From Aliidiomarina sanyensis (GTDB lineage: Bacteria > Pseudomonadota > Gammaproteobacteria > Enterobacterales > Alteromonadaceae), in the NCBI RefSeq assembly GCF_003987175.1, contig NZ_PIPM01000017.1:1-36176 (forward strand): a stretch of 36,176 bases of DNA. The letters run 5' to 3'. The position numbers and the translations under genes were made by a program. This document shows, piece by piece, positions 17,900 through 25,976 of this stretch. The notes under the pieces were generated by a model. That model did no database searches and was not told the origin of the DNA. It was given only the letters and a program-made list of their open reading frames with translations. How positions within the stretch are numbered: the first letter of the stretch is position 1; each line of letters begins with the position of its first letter.

Positions 17900-19510
17900 T
17901 TGTATAAACGTGATCCCTCACAAGATCCCGTCTGGCAGGCTGGATTTAGCTCGTCGCTCACGAACCTAGCTGCGGTGCTTCCGTTTTTATTGATTACTGG
18001 CTACGCATCAATGATTTTTCGTGAGTTAATTCTCACCATTTCATTTGCTATTTTGGCTACGCTGGCCGCAGCACTGACGTTAGTGCCCATGCTCGCCGCA
18101 CATCTGGCCCGAATTCGATTTCGCAGTGGATTGGAACAAAGCTTCTTAATCCGAGGTTTTAACCGAGGTATTGGCCGATTGCAGCGGCACTACGTGAATT
18201 TATTGCGTCCTGTCCTGAAGTTTCGTTACGTGACGATCGTCATTGCATTGCTGGCGGGCATTGGCATTGCGCGGATTGGAGCGGATCTCGGTAATGAATT
18301 TTTACCCCAAGTGGACGATGGTGGTGTCGGGATTCGAATGGTACTACCCAGTGGGACGCCTCCGGCAGAAACGGATGCAGCAGCGCGGGAAATTGAATCC
18401 GTGATCATGGATATGCCCCATGTGGACACAATGTTTGCCTTGGTCGGCGGTCATCTTGGTGGAGGAATCATTAATGAACGCCCTGGAACCAGCAATATTC
18501 GTGTGCAGTTAACCCCAGCGCGTGAGCGGCCCGATATGAGCGCTGGACAGTGGGTCGCTGAGGCGCAACAGCGTCTGGATGCATTGGATCTTCCAGGCGC
18601 AAGAGTTAGCGTACGGCCACCGGCTATTCGAGGGCTTCAGTTTAGCCCCGGTGGCGCAGATTTTTCCATTAGTTTGGTAGGGGATGAACTTGCGGATATG
18701 CGCGAATATGCGCGAGACATTGCAGCGTTATTGCAGGGAATTCCCGGACTTGAAGGGGTTGAAGTAGGACGGGAAGACCAAAGCCCGCTCACGCGAATCT
18801 TAGTTGATCGGGAACGTGCCGCGGACTTGGGGTTACGTGTATCCGAGGTTGGCCGTGCTGTGCGAAATGCGGTTGCGGATGTGGGCCAAATCATGGCTGA
18901 AGTCGAGGCTCGAATGGCGGACTTTGATCTCCCTGAGCAATACAGCCTGATCTACTCAGGACAATGGGAGACCATTCAAGAGACGAATCGCGAGCTACGG
19001 ACGGTGGTGATTTTGGCATTATTTTTAGTGTTTGTTGTTATGGCTGTTCAATACGAGCGGCTGACCAACCCACTTGTCATTTTGACTGCCGCACCCCTCG
19101 CCTTATTCGGTGTGGTGAGTCTGCTCGCTCTTACACAGACGTCGCTGTCGGCTCCGGTGTTGATCGGGGTTGTGTTGCTGATCGGGATTGTTGTGAACAA
19201 TGCCATATTGTTGGTGGAGTATATTGAAATTGGGCGTCGGCAAATGGGGCTTGCACTTGAAGATGCTGTTTACCGGGCCGCAGAGGTTCGTTTACGCCCT
19301 ATTTTGATGACAACCCTCACCACCATTTTGGGTATGCTTCCCCTTGCGATCGGCTTTGGTGAAGGCGCGGAGATCATGCATCCACTAGCGCTGGCTGTCG
19401 TCGGAGGCTTGTTAAGCGCAATGTTCTTGACACTCTTCATTGTTCCGGCGTTTTACATGATTATCAATGGGTTTGCAGAGCGAGCACGGAGCATGCTGTT
19501 CGGATCGTAA
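17900..19510 (+). pseudogene. RND multidrug efflux permease, N-terminal half missing
   Basis: This is the C-terminal half of an inner-membrane RND (HAE1-like) pump. Homology is recognisable from about 17941 (SSLTNLAAVLPFLLITG, a TM4-TM5 region), through the second porter domain, to the last helices with NNAILLVEYIEIGRR and LTTILGMLPLAIGFGEGAE. About 536 residues remain of a family length near 1,020. No Shine-Dalgarno or good start precedes it, and the frame is open back through about 17800 by chance or from the deleted junction. The large periplasmic loop 1 and the first helices are gone, so it cannot form a working trimer. Both genes of the pair decayed through the same event. Confidence 0.82.
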
Positions 19511-19530
19511 GCTTCACTCCCGGAAAAGAA

Positions 19531-19555
19531 AATGGCCGGCAATCAGCCGGCCATT
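19531..19555 (-). terminator. Terminator of the cold-shock gene
   Basis: A perfect 10-bp stem AATGGCCGGC/GCCGGCCATT surrounds a five-base loop. On the minus strand it is followed by TTTTCTTTTCC, and it lies 28 bp after the cold-shock stop codon. On the plus strand no T run follows, so it serves mainly the minus-strand gene. Confidence 0.8.
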
Positions 19556-19583
19556 GGATATGTTCTGTAAGAAAAAGCGGTGC

Positions 19584-19796
19584 TTATTCAGTTACAGTAA
19601 CGTTCTCAGCCTGAGGACCTTTTTGTCCTTGGGTGATGGTGAACTGTACTTTTTGACCTTCTGTCAAAGTACGGAAACCAGAACCAGAAATGGCGCTGAA
19701 GTGAACGAATACATCGGGGCCGCCGGCGCGCTCAAGGAAACCAAAACCTTTCGATTCATTGAACCACTTTACGGTACCAGTAACGATTTCAGACAT
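19584..19796 (-). CDS. Cold-shock protein, CspA family
   Basis: This is a 70-residue single cold-shock domain protein with the two RNA-binding motifs KGFGFLER (RNP1) and VFVHFS (RNP2) and the conserved GTVKWFN opening, so it should bind single-stranded RNA and DNA as an RNA chaperone. The ATG at 19796 (MSEIVTG) matches the usual family start and has AGGAAAG just upstream; longer upstream starts are not credible. It is monocistronic, with a strong terminator downstream. The 5' leader contains a perfect palindrome immediately before the ribosome site, which may affect translation. Paralogue assignment (CspA, C, D or E) cannot be made from sequence alone. Confidence 0.93.
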   Translation of the reverse strand: MSEIVTGTVKWFNESKGFGFLERAGGPDVFVHFSAISGSGFRTLTEGQKVQFTITQGQKGPQAENVTVTE

Positions 19797-20100
19797 AGTC
19801 TTTCCTAACTTACATTGCAATGTATTTAAAACGTGCCGATTTTACCCGGCGGACTTAAAGTTGCTTCAAAGCAGCTGAATTCAGAGGCAGGGACGAGCAC
19901 TTTTTGGAAGGGATTCGTTCAAGCAGCGAAAAACAGGCTGATGTAAAAGCCTTTCAAGTATACATGGGCCATTTTTACCTTGCGAATATTTTTTGACAGG
20001 TCAGTCCGAGGCAAGTAATGGGAAATATTCGAGTTGGCAGCACCGTGGATTTCTAGAATTCGGTATAGTACAAGGGATTCTGTCTGCCAAAGGAGTTTCT
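19797..20100. other. 304-bp divergent spacer between csp and the cysteine-synthase-like gene
   Basis: No gene is supportable here. It holds the csp leader palindrome (19811-19824), a TTGACA at 19993-19998 followed 17 bases later by TAATGG, and a TATAGT at 20064-20069 without a matching -35. Either could belong to a promoter for the downstream gene. The in-frame extension of that gene upstream of 20101 is not coding-like. Confidence 0.4.
19811..19824 (-). promoter_or_regulatory. Perfect 14-bp palindrome in the csp leader
   Basis: TACATTGCAATGTA is a perfect palindrome ending 14 bases upstream of the csp ATG and directly next to AGGAAAG. It could be an operator half-site pair or a leader structure that masks the ribosome site. 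The role is inferred from position only. Confidence 0.35.
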
Positions 20101-21150
20101 ATGTCACAGTCAGGAAAAATTGCCGACCGTCAGTCTGATCTTATCGGTCAAACCGATATGCTGAAGATCCGATCGTTATCAGCTTTATGCGGATCGGATA
20201 TTTATTTAAAGTGCGAGTTTCAAAATCCTGGGGGTTCGATTAAAGATCGCGCAGCTTTACAGCTGGTGACAGACGCAATCGAACGAGGGGAACTGAAGCC
20301 AGGAATGACCATTGTTGAGGGCACTGCTGGAAATACAGGAATTGGACTGGCTGTCGTGGCGAAGTCACTTGGGTTTGATCTTTTGGTCGTTATGCCGAAT
20401 GACCAAACTCCTGAAAAAACCCGGATGATTGAAATGCATGGGGCACGCCTCAAAGCTGTGCCTCCAGTTCCGTTTAAAGATGAGAGTCATTTCTATCATA
20501 CGGCTCGACGTTTAGCTGAAAGCCGCGACGACTATTGGTGGGCCAATCAGTTTGAGAACACCTCCAACATGCGCGCTCATTATTTGCATACAGGGCCTGA
20601 GATCTGGCAACAAACGGATGGAAAGGTTGATATATTGGTATCGGTCTCAGGCACCGGAGGAACCATTGCTGGCAACTCACGTTATTTAAAAGAAAAAAAT
20701 CCGAACCTCGAAGTTTGGCTCGCGGATCCAGATGGCTCAGGAAGTTATGCCTATTTGCGAGATGGTCAGTTTGTCTCGCAAGGAAGCTCCATGACGGAGG
20801 GCATTGGGATTATGCGCTTGGTCGAGAACTTTGCGCAGGCGCAAATTGATTATGCTGTGAATTTGCCAGACCAAGACCTGATAGCCATTTCACGCTATGT
20901 ACAGACACATGATGGCATCGTGTTGGGGAGCAGCTCCGCCCTAAATGTTGCTGCTGCCTTTTTTGCCGCGCTGCATCGGCCCAAGGGAAAAACTATTGTG
21001 ACCTTTGCCTGCGATCTCGGTGAGCGCAGTGCATCAAAACTCTATAACGTTAATTACTTGCGGGAGCGGGGTTTAAACCCAGAACCTGAAGATATCGCAC
21101 ACCTCAAGGCGCGATATCTTCAGGATGGTTCGAGAATTCTCAAGGTTTAG
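20101..21150 (+). CDS. PLP-dependent cysteine-synthase-family protein
   Basis: This fold-type II PLP enzyme of 349 residues belongs to the cysteine synthase/cystathionine beta-synthase family. The PLP lysine is Lys48 in NPGGSIKDRA. The substrate loop appears as EGTAGNTGIGLA (family usually TSGNTG) and the phosphate cup as SGTGGTIAG. The C-terminal segment about 300-349 is longer than in classical CysK. It is likely an O-acetylserine sulfhydrylase or related beta-replacement enzyme, but the altered T-A-G-N loop leaves substrate uncertain. ATG at 20101 is chosen because AAAGGAG lies eight to nine bases upstream. Its stop overlaps the stop of the convergent alcohol-dehydrogenase gene, and a long inverted repeat lies in its last codons. 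Confidence 0.85.
   Translation: MSQSGKIADRQSDLIGQTDMLKIRSLSALCGSDIYLKCEFQNPGGSIKDRAALQLVTDAIERGELKPGMTIVEGTAGNTGIGLAVVAKSLGFDLLVVMPNDQTPEKTRMIEMHGARLKAVPPVPFKDESHFYHTARRLAESRDDYWWANQFENTSNMRAHYLHTGPEIWQQTDGKVDILVSVSGTGGTIAGNSRYLKEKNPNLEVWLADPDGSGSYAYLRDGQFVSQGSSMTEGIGIMRLVENFAQAQIDYAVNLPDQDLIAISRYVQTHDGIVLGSSSALNVAAAFFAALHRPKGKTIVTFACDLGERSASKLYNVNYLRERGLNPEPEDIAHLKARYLQDGSRILKV
21085..21124. repeat. 14-bp perfect inverted repeat inside the 3' end of the cysteine-synthase-like gene
   Basis: CCTGAAGATATCGC (21085-21098) is the exact reverse complement of GCGATATCTTCAGG (21111-21124), with a 12-base loop. It ends 23 bp before the stop codons of two convergent genes. No T run follows, so it is not a standard intrinsic terminator. 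It may block read-through in both directions or stabilise the transcript end. Confidence 0.7.
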
Positions 21151-22307
21151 CGCAACGCTGCCTCGAGTATTTTTCGGCTCACTTCGGGAGTAACGTCTTG
21201 TTGCTCCCCAAGCTTTACCATTTTATGGGCTTCAAGCTGCGCAATAATGGTATCAATTACCTCGGCATTCAAATCATAATCTTCAATGCGTGTTCCGGCA
21301 CCCAAGTTACGGAAAAAGGTTTCCGTTTTAGCGATGGCCGCCTCAGCTTTCTCATCATCGCTACCCTCGGTAATGTGCCATACGCGCTCGGCGTATTGCA
21401 CAAGCTTCGGCATTTTGTCGGCCTTGCGAACCCGCAAATTGGCCGGCAAAACAACCGCGAGAGTTTGAGCATGATCTAATCCATAAAGAGCCGTGAGCTC
21501 ATGACCAATCATATGCGTTGACCAATCTTGCGGAACACCGGCACCAATTAAACCATTGAGTGCCATGGTGGCACACCACATCACATTTGCGCGGACTTCA
21601 TAATTTTCTGGCTGCGCGAGCGCTTCCGGGCCGATTTCTATCAGTGTTTGCAAGATGGCTTCAGCCAGACGGTCTTGTAAATGGGCGCCCACAGGGTAGG
21701 TGAGATATTGCTCCATCACGTGGGTAAAGGGGTCAATCACACCATTGATCACTTGGCGCACTGGGAGAGTGTATGTAGTAACGGGGTCTAGGACCGAAAA
21801 TTGGGGATACAACAAGGGGCTACCAAACGGAAGTTTGGCTTTGTATTCAGCGCGAGTCACGACTGAGCCACTGTTCATCTCGGAGCCGGTCGCAGGAAGG
21901 GTTAAGACGCTTCCAAAAGGCACCGCGGAGCGAATTACTTTGCCGCCTTTGGTGAGAATATCCCACGGGTCACCATCATAACGGGCTGCGGCGGCAATAA
22001 ACTTTACGCCATCAATCACCGAGCCTCCGCCTGCGGCAAGAATAAAGTCGATATCCTCTGCTTTCACTTGTTCTGCTGCGCGGCACAGGGTATCAAACTC
22101 AGGATTCGCCTCAATCCCAGAAAACTCAGAGACCAACCGATCGCCCAAGGCTTTCACTACCTGATCATAAACGCCGTTCTTCTTAATGCTACCGCCACCA
22201 TAAGCCAGCATAACGCGTGCATTTTCTGGGACCTCTTTGCCGATCTTGGCAATTTGCCCCTCACCAAACAAAATTTTGGTTGGGTTATAGAAACTGAAAT
22301 TATTCAC
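21147..22307 (-). CDS. yqhD: NADPH-dependent aldehyde reductase, YqhD type
   Basis: This iron-type alcohol dehydrogenase of 386 residues is close to E. coli YqhD in length and motifs. The nucleotide-binding GGGS motifs are GGGSIKKNG and GGGSVIDGVKF. Metal ligands are in place: Asp192 and His196 in IDPFTH, and His265 and His279 in STHMIGHELTALYGLDH, each two positions before the E. coli ligands. YqhD reduces toxic short-chain aldehydes, including lipid-peroxidation products. GTG at 22307 has AGGAG six bases upstream. The gene converges with the cysteine-synthase-like gene with overlapping stop codons. A yqhC-type regulator is not present. Confidence 0.9.
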   Translation of the reverse strand: MNNFSFYNPTKILFGEGQIAKIGKEVPENARVMLAYGGGSIKKNGVYDQVVKALGDRLVSEFSGIEANPEFDTLCRAAEQVKAEDIDFILAAGGGSVIDGVKFIAAAARYDGDPWDILTKGGKVIRSAVPFGSVLTLPATGSEMNSGSVVTRAEYKAKLPFGSPLLYPQFSVLDPVTTYTLPVRQVINGVIDPFTHVMEQYLTYPVGAHLQDRLAEAILQTLIEIGPEALAQPENYEVRANVMWCATMALNGLIGAGVPQDWSTHMIGHELTALYGLDHAQTLAVVLPANLRVRKADKMPKLVQYAERVWHITEGSDDEKAEAAIAKTETFFRNLGAGTRIEDYDLNAEVIDTIIAQLEAHKMVKLGEQQDVTPEVSRKILEAALR

Positions 22308-22474
22308 CGGTACTCCTTATACGCGAATGAGTTGCTTCACTAGCATAACGAATACGTGGAGGAGCTGCGAACTGATCAGCGGAAGAGCGATGAGGATAGT
22401 CCAACTGAGAGCTTGGATTATGGTCTATATCCTACCTTGTAAAACAAACCGATGTGCACGATGATGAAACTATA

Positions 22475-22637
22475 GTGCGTTGATCCATGGGGCAAACAGG
22501 CGCTGATATACACCAGCGGGCAGTTTGTTTACGGGCGAGGATTAGGTCAGTCGCAAGGCTACACCGGCCACACCATGGTGAATGATTTTGATTTGATTCA
22601 CATGGGTGGGCGCACCTACAACCCGATGCTGGGGCGA
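22475..22637 (+). pseudogene. Rhs core fragment of cassette 1
   Basis: This short piece encodes the end of an Rhs core: DPWGKQ, then GYTGHTMVNDFDLIHMGGR, then TYNPMLGR. It is open for about 54 codons, with a stop before it and a frame change right after LGR. An 80-bp stretch (22557-22636) matches 24479-24558 of cassette 2 at 77 of 80 positions. The normal sequel RFMQADP...DPSGY is missing, replaced by the pre-toxin region of the next open frame. It is therefore a deletion relic and possibly a homology arm for recombination with a full-length rhs gene elsewhere. The 167-bp spacer back to yqhD holds nothing else I can support. Confidence 0.8.
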
Positions 22638-22645
22638 CCGGAAGT

Positions 22646-23437
22646 TTGCGTGGAGCGATGGTCGGTGGACTGACAATGGGGATTGGATTTGAGTTTCAAG
22701 GCTTGAGAGGAACTTCTGCTGTCCTTGCTCGAGGGGGGCTTGGGGGCGTCATGAATGTGGTCCAAGGTGGAAAATTTGGCCACGGGGTACTGAGCTCATC
22801 GGCGGGAGGAGTTACGAATTCGATTCCGAATGCTCACGCACGAATTATTGGTGCAGCGATTATCGGTGGAACGGTATCGGAGTTTACCGGAGGAAAATTC
22901 TCGAATGGGGCGGTGTCGGCGGCGTTTGCTTGGGTGATTTCGGAGGGTGTTAACGAGCTCTGGGGTCAGTCAAATGAATGGCCGAATTTTGATGAAATGT
23001 CAAATCAACAGCTGGCTGATTGGGTCCTCGAGAATGGAGCTCAATTCGGGATTGAATTTAAGGAAGGGATACAGATTTTTGTTGTAGATGAGTACCGTAT
23101 ATATAACAAACAACTTGGCTGGATTACATGCGCTGATTCAACGTGCAGTGGTCTAGTTGCTGTAACAATTAGCGGACATTACGAACCTCGTGGAAATTAT
23201 ATTGAACTCTTTAAGCCAGCATTTGAGGTAGGGTTTCGCGCCTTCGCTCTTAGCCCTACAGAAGTCAAAGGTTACCGAAGCCTGTCAAGGGAGGCTGTAG
23301 CCGTCCAAGCAATCGGCCATGAAGCTGCTCATTCAATGGGCGTAGACATGGTTCGTAATGTTGCTCCTACGCATTACGAGGCGGAACGAATGGGTCTTGA
23401 GGCGATGCATAAATTTAGGAGGATATATGAGCAATAA
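22646..23437 (+). CDS. Orphan Rhs C-terminal toxin tip, HExxH zincin type
   Basis: The open frame of 263 residues starts with a glycine-rich Rhs pre-toxin region (GGLTMGIGFEF, GGKFGHGVLSSSAGG, TGGKFSNGAVSAAFAWV), the usual stretch just before the variable toxin. Residues about 105-263 are variable and end in IGHEAAHSMGVD (His225, Glu226, His229) with Glu residues in the following HYEAERMGLEAM, a plausible third zinc ligand. This looks like a metallopeptidase tip. It is not in frame with the core fragment upstream and has no clear ribosome site, so it is probably silent until recombined onto an Rhs core. Homology continues upstream of the ATG (TGSLRGA), confirming that the ATG is not the ancestral start. 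Its stop overlaps by 11 bp the start of the next gene, the usual toxin-immunity spacing. Confidence 0.7.
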   Translation: MRGAMVGGLTMGIGFEFQGLRGTSAVLARGGLGGVMNVVQGGKFGHGVLSSSAGGVTNSIPNAHARIIGAAIIGGTVSEFTGGKFSNGAVSAAFAWVISEGVNELWGQSNEWPNFDEMSNQQLADWVLENGAQFGIEFKEGIQIFVVDEYRIYNKQLGWITCADSTCSGLVAVTISGHYEPRGNYIELFKPAFEVGFRAFALSPTEVKGYRSLSREAVAVQAIGHEAAHSMGVDMVRNVAPTHYEAERMGLEAMHKFRRIYEQ

Positions 23438-24050
23438 AGTAGCGGCTGGCCTTGTTATAGGGCTCCTTTCAGGGGGGCTGTTCAGCATGCCATTGCATGC
23501 GGTGCAAAACTCTTTGGACGTCGCAGCACGGAAGTCCAACATGGTCGCACATGTCATCCTCACATCATCTGAGATGATTGAAATCCGTGAAAATGGCGAT
23601 TTCATAGGTAGCTGTGGCATCGTTTACGAAAGCCGCGTAGTGGAATTGTTGAGCCATGGCGAAGAGGTGGGAGAATATCTGTCTTTTTACGGAAAACAAC
23701 CCCTAAAAACCGGGCGAAATTATCTGGTGTTTCTTGGAAATTCAGACGTAAATCAAGCCAATCAAATTAACGATGAGCTTTGCAGAGACATCTTCGCCTC
23801 TCAACCGTTTGTGATGGCAAGTTTTGAGATGAAAAGAGAGGGGGAAGGATCAAGGCTTCATAAAATTGATCGGTTTGTGTTGGTTTATGAGGACATGAGA
23901 CTAGAGCTTCCGGAAAAAGTCAAAACGTGGAAGCGCGAACATAAGCTTTGCAACATTAAGATGTCAGATGTAGAGGAGTGCGAAGTCTATAAGACTGAAA
24001 CGCTTATAGATTGGAATGAGATAAAGACTTACTTGAAACAGAGAATGTAG
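23427..24050 (+). CDS. Exported protein, candidate immunity protein for the zincin tip
   Basis: This protein of 207 residues has a Sec signal peptide (hydrophobic core about residues 6-22, cleavage near LHA|VQ). The mature part has four or more cysteines (GSCGI, ELCRD, KLCNI, EECEV) that could form disulfides, as expected in the periplasm. No known family is recognised. A perfect AGGAGG lies four bases before the ATG at 23427, and the gene starts inside the last codons of the zincin-tip gene. Position, coupling and lack of homology point to a cognate immunity protein. Its predicted export implies that the toxin acts in the periplasm. A longer in-frame start at 23358 would bury the signal peptide and is rejected. 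Confidence 0.6.
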   Translation: MSNKVAAGLVIGLLSGGLFSMPLHAVQNSLDVAARKSNMVAHVILTSSEMIEIRENGDFIGSCGIVYESRVVELLSHGEEVGEYLSFYGKQPLKTGRNYLVFLGNSDVNQANQINDELCRDIFASQPFVMASFEMKREGEGSRLHKIDRFVLVYEDMRLELPEKVKTWKREHKLCNIKMSDVEECEVYKTETLIDWNEIKTYLKQRM

Positions 24051-24088
24051 AAAAACAGTGCGTCACGCGGGAGGATGAGGTTCGTTAA

Positions 24089-25588
24089 TATTCCGATGTT
24101 CGGGCCGCCGACTTTAGAACGCTGTTCCGGTATGGCCCAAAGCGAGAGCTTGTTTACCAGCAAGATATTCGCCCTACGGGCACCCAAACGCGCTGGTTGT
24201 TCGGTGGTTATGAGCGGTCGGTACAAGAAAACGGCGATATCGAGCACCGGTTTATGGTGGGAGGTACGGTTGTCACCCATACCGAGCATGGGAGTGGCAC
24301 CACCAAGCAGATAACGCATCTGCATAAAGATGCCCAGAGCTCGACGGTGGTGATTACGGGGCAGGCTGTTAGTGGTAATGTTCTCAAACAACAGATAGCC
24401 TACGATCCGTGGGGTAAACAAGCGACCTTGTGGAGCCACAGCCAGTTTGTTTTTGGACTGCGGTTAGGGGAGATGCGCGGCTACACCGGCCACACCATGG
24501 TGAATGATTTTGATTTGATTCACATGGGTGGTCGCACTTACAACCCGGTGCTGGGGCGTTTTATGCAGGCGGACCCGTTTATTCAGGAGGGCGCGAACCT
24601 GCAGAATTACAACCGCTACAGCTATGTGCTCAATAACCCGATGAGCTATACGGATCCGAGTGGGTATTTGTTTAATCGGTTGAAGGACATTTCGCGTGGC
24701 TTTATCAAAATCCTTGGGTCTAGGCTGAGTCAAGTGATGGTGACAATGGCATCAGCGGGCTGTGGATGGATGGCGCCTGCCTGTTTGGCGGTCGGCACGT
24801 ATCAAGTACAAAGAGCACATGGAGCGAGTTCAACAGGAGCGCTGAGAACATCTGTTATCGCGGGGTTCATGAGCCAAATCACTCCCGCCGCTGGTGCGGC
24901 CGGCGAGAGCACGCGAAGCCACCTTGAGCGCCTAGGAGATGAGTTGATGAACCGTGCATATCAGCGAGCAATGGAAGGCGTGATGAGGGCTACGCAAGGA
25001 GGCACAAGTGCTCATGCGACGAGTGGGAAGTTTGCGAATGGGGCGTCGGCGGGGGCATTTGCGCGGGTGCTGGAACAAGTATCAGAAGGACAAGCAAGCG
25101 GGCGGCAACGCGAGCCGACAACTGACCTGCGGGATCACGTCATTGCGAATCGTCGAGCGCGCTTAAGTGTTTCTGACGACGGTACGACAATTTCGGGCAC
25201 GGTGCATTACTACTGTTCCCTGCGAATTGAATGTGCGCCAATGGTAGAACAAATGCTGACTTACATTAATGTGCAAGTGGACGGCCTCACGGTGGACATT
25301 CAAATGGTTGAAGTGAAAAACATCTTTCGTGCTGATGTACGTTTCCGGCAACAACATTATGCTCAGACCTTTGAAGCAGAACACCTTCCAAGACTTTTAT
25401 GGGACTCCATATCATTCAATGATAGGTATCCGTCGGTAGTTTACTCTGCGGACCTATGGGCTCATGAGTTTGGCCACTTTTTGGGCTTCGGGCACAAGTT
25501 TAGTTATAGTGACTCGGCGCCGCACAGTGTAATGAGTTATTCCTCCGAACCGCGGCCCCTGCAATCTAACGAAGTTCAGCGGTTAATC
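24089..25588 (+). pseudogene. Rhs core end plus metzincin toxin tip (cassette 2), split by an IS66 composite element
   Basis: The open frame begins abruptly in an Rhs core (FRYGPKRELVYQQD, GGYERSVQ) after an in-frame TAA at 24086, so it lacks a normal start. The core ends classically with GYTGHTMVNDFDLIHMGGR, RFMQADPFIQ and NPMSYTDPSGY. After a hydrophobic/glycine-rich pre-toxin part, the last 180 residues form a metzincin: HEFGHFLGFGH (His423, Glu424, His427, His433, counted from the TTG at 24197) and a Met-turn SVMSYS (Met446). At 25588 the native gene is interrupted; the current frame reads ten IS66-encoded residues to a stop at 25624. Removing the inserted element restores an ending RLIAAYAGRN and a stop at 34812, the expected helix end of a matrixin-like domain. 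The tip is probably a protease effector. Confidence 0.82.
25581..25588. repeat. Left copy of 8-bp target-site duplication
   Basis: GGTTAATC lies immediately outside the IS66 left end and is repeated exactly at 34781-34788 outside the right end. Eight bp is the duplication length known for IS66 elements. It belongs to the coding sequence of the metzincin tip. Confidence 0.9.
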
Positions 25589-25599
25589 GTAAGCGTCAC
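25589..25599 (+). repeat. IS66 left terminal inverted repeat
   Basis: GTAAGCGTCAC begins the element; 10 of 11 bases match the inverted right end at 34770-34780. The start matches the GTAAGCG end known for many IS66 elements. Confidence 0.8.
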
Positions 25600-25637
25600 A
25601 GAAGCGACACCTATTCAGCCATAATATAAAGCCATAG

Positions 25638-25670
25638 GCTATCACCAAGTTTAACTTAAAAGGTGATAGC
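25638..25670 (+). promoter_or_regulatory. Hairpin covering the tnpA ribosome site
   Basis: GCTATCACC (25638-25646) pairs perfectly with GGTGATAGC (25662-25670), three bases before the tnpA ATG at 25674. The right arm overlaps AGGTGA, the only Shine-Dalgarno-like stretch. Transcripts entering from outside would fold and hide it, limiting transposase expression. Inferred from sequence. Confidence 0.5.
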
Positions 25671-25673
25671 ACT

Positions 25674-25976
25674 ATGAGTCGAGCCTATCGAACTCGCGAG
25701 CAATGGCGTGAGCTAATTGCTGAATTTGAACAAAGCGACCTGAGCCAGAAGCAGTTTTGTGAGCCGCAAGGCATCAACCCCGCGTACTTTAGTCAGCGTC
25801 GATTAGAGCTGCAGCGCGAAGCTGAAGATAACGACACTGGTTTTGCGCTGGCGGTACCGCAGTCAGTCAATTCGCAGCAAACAGTCCAGCTACGTATTGA
25901 CGAAACCGAGTTGGTGTTGCCGTTGTCGGTGTCACCGCGCTGGGTGGCCCAACTGGTTAAAGAGCTCAGCGCATGA
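25674..25976 (+). CDS. tnpA: IS66 accessory protein TnpA (copy 1)
   Basis: This 100-residue protein opens with the IS66 TnpA helix-turn-helix segment REQWRELIAEFEQSDLSQKQFCEPQGI and ends with WVAQLVKELSA. TnpA is one of three proteins needed for IS66 transposition and is thought to bind DNA. Its stop overlaps the tnpB start (ATGA). It appears intact and is the only complete TnpA in the composite element, because copy 2 has a foreign N-terminus. Confidence 0.9.
   Translation: MSRAYRTREQWRELIAEFEQSDLSQKQFCEPQGINPAYFSQRRLELQREAEDNDTGFALAVPQSVNSQQTVQLRIDETELVLPLSVSPRWVAQLVKELSA

Noticed and set aside
17900-19510. Intact stand-alone half-size RND pump
   Set aside because: It lacks a start, TM1 to about TM3 and the first periplasmic loop, and adjoins a truncated adaptor, so it is a remnant.
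24464-24733. Minus-strand open frame within the Rhs core
   Set aside because: Antisense to a clear Rhs core, with no independent support.
25589-25624. The ten C-terminal residues SVTEATPIQP of the metzincin open frame
   Set aside because: They are encoded by the IS66 left end. The native continuation is at 34789-34812.
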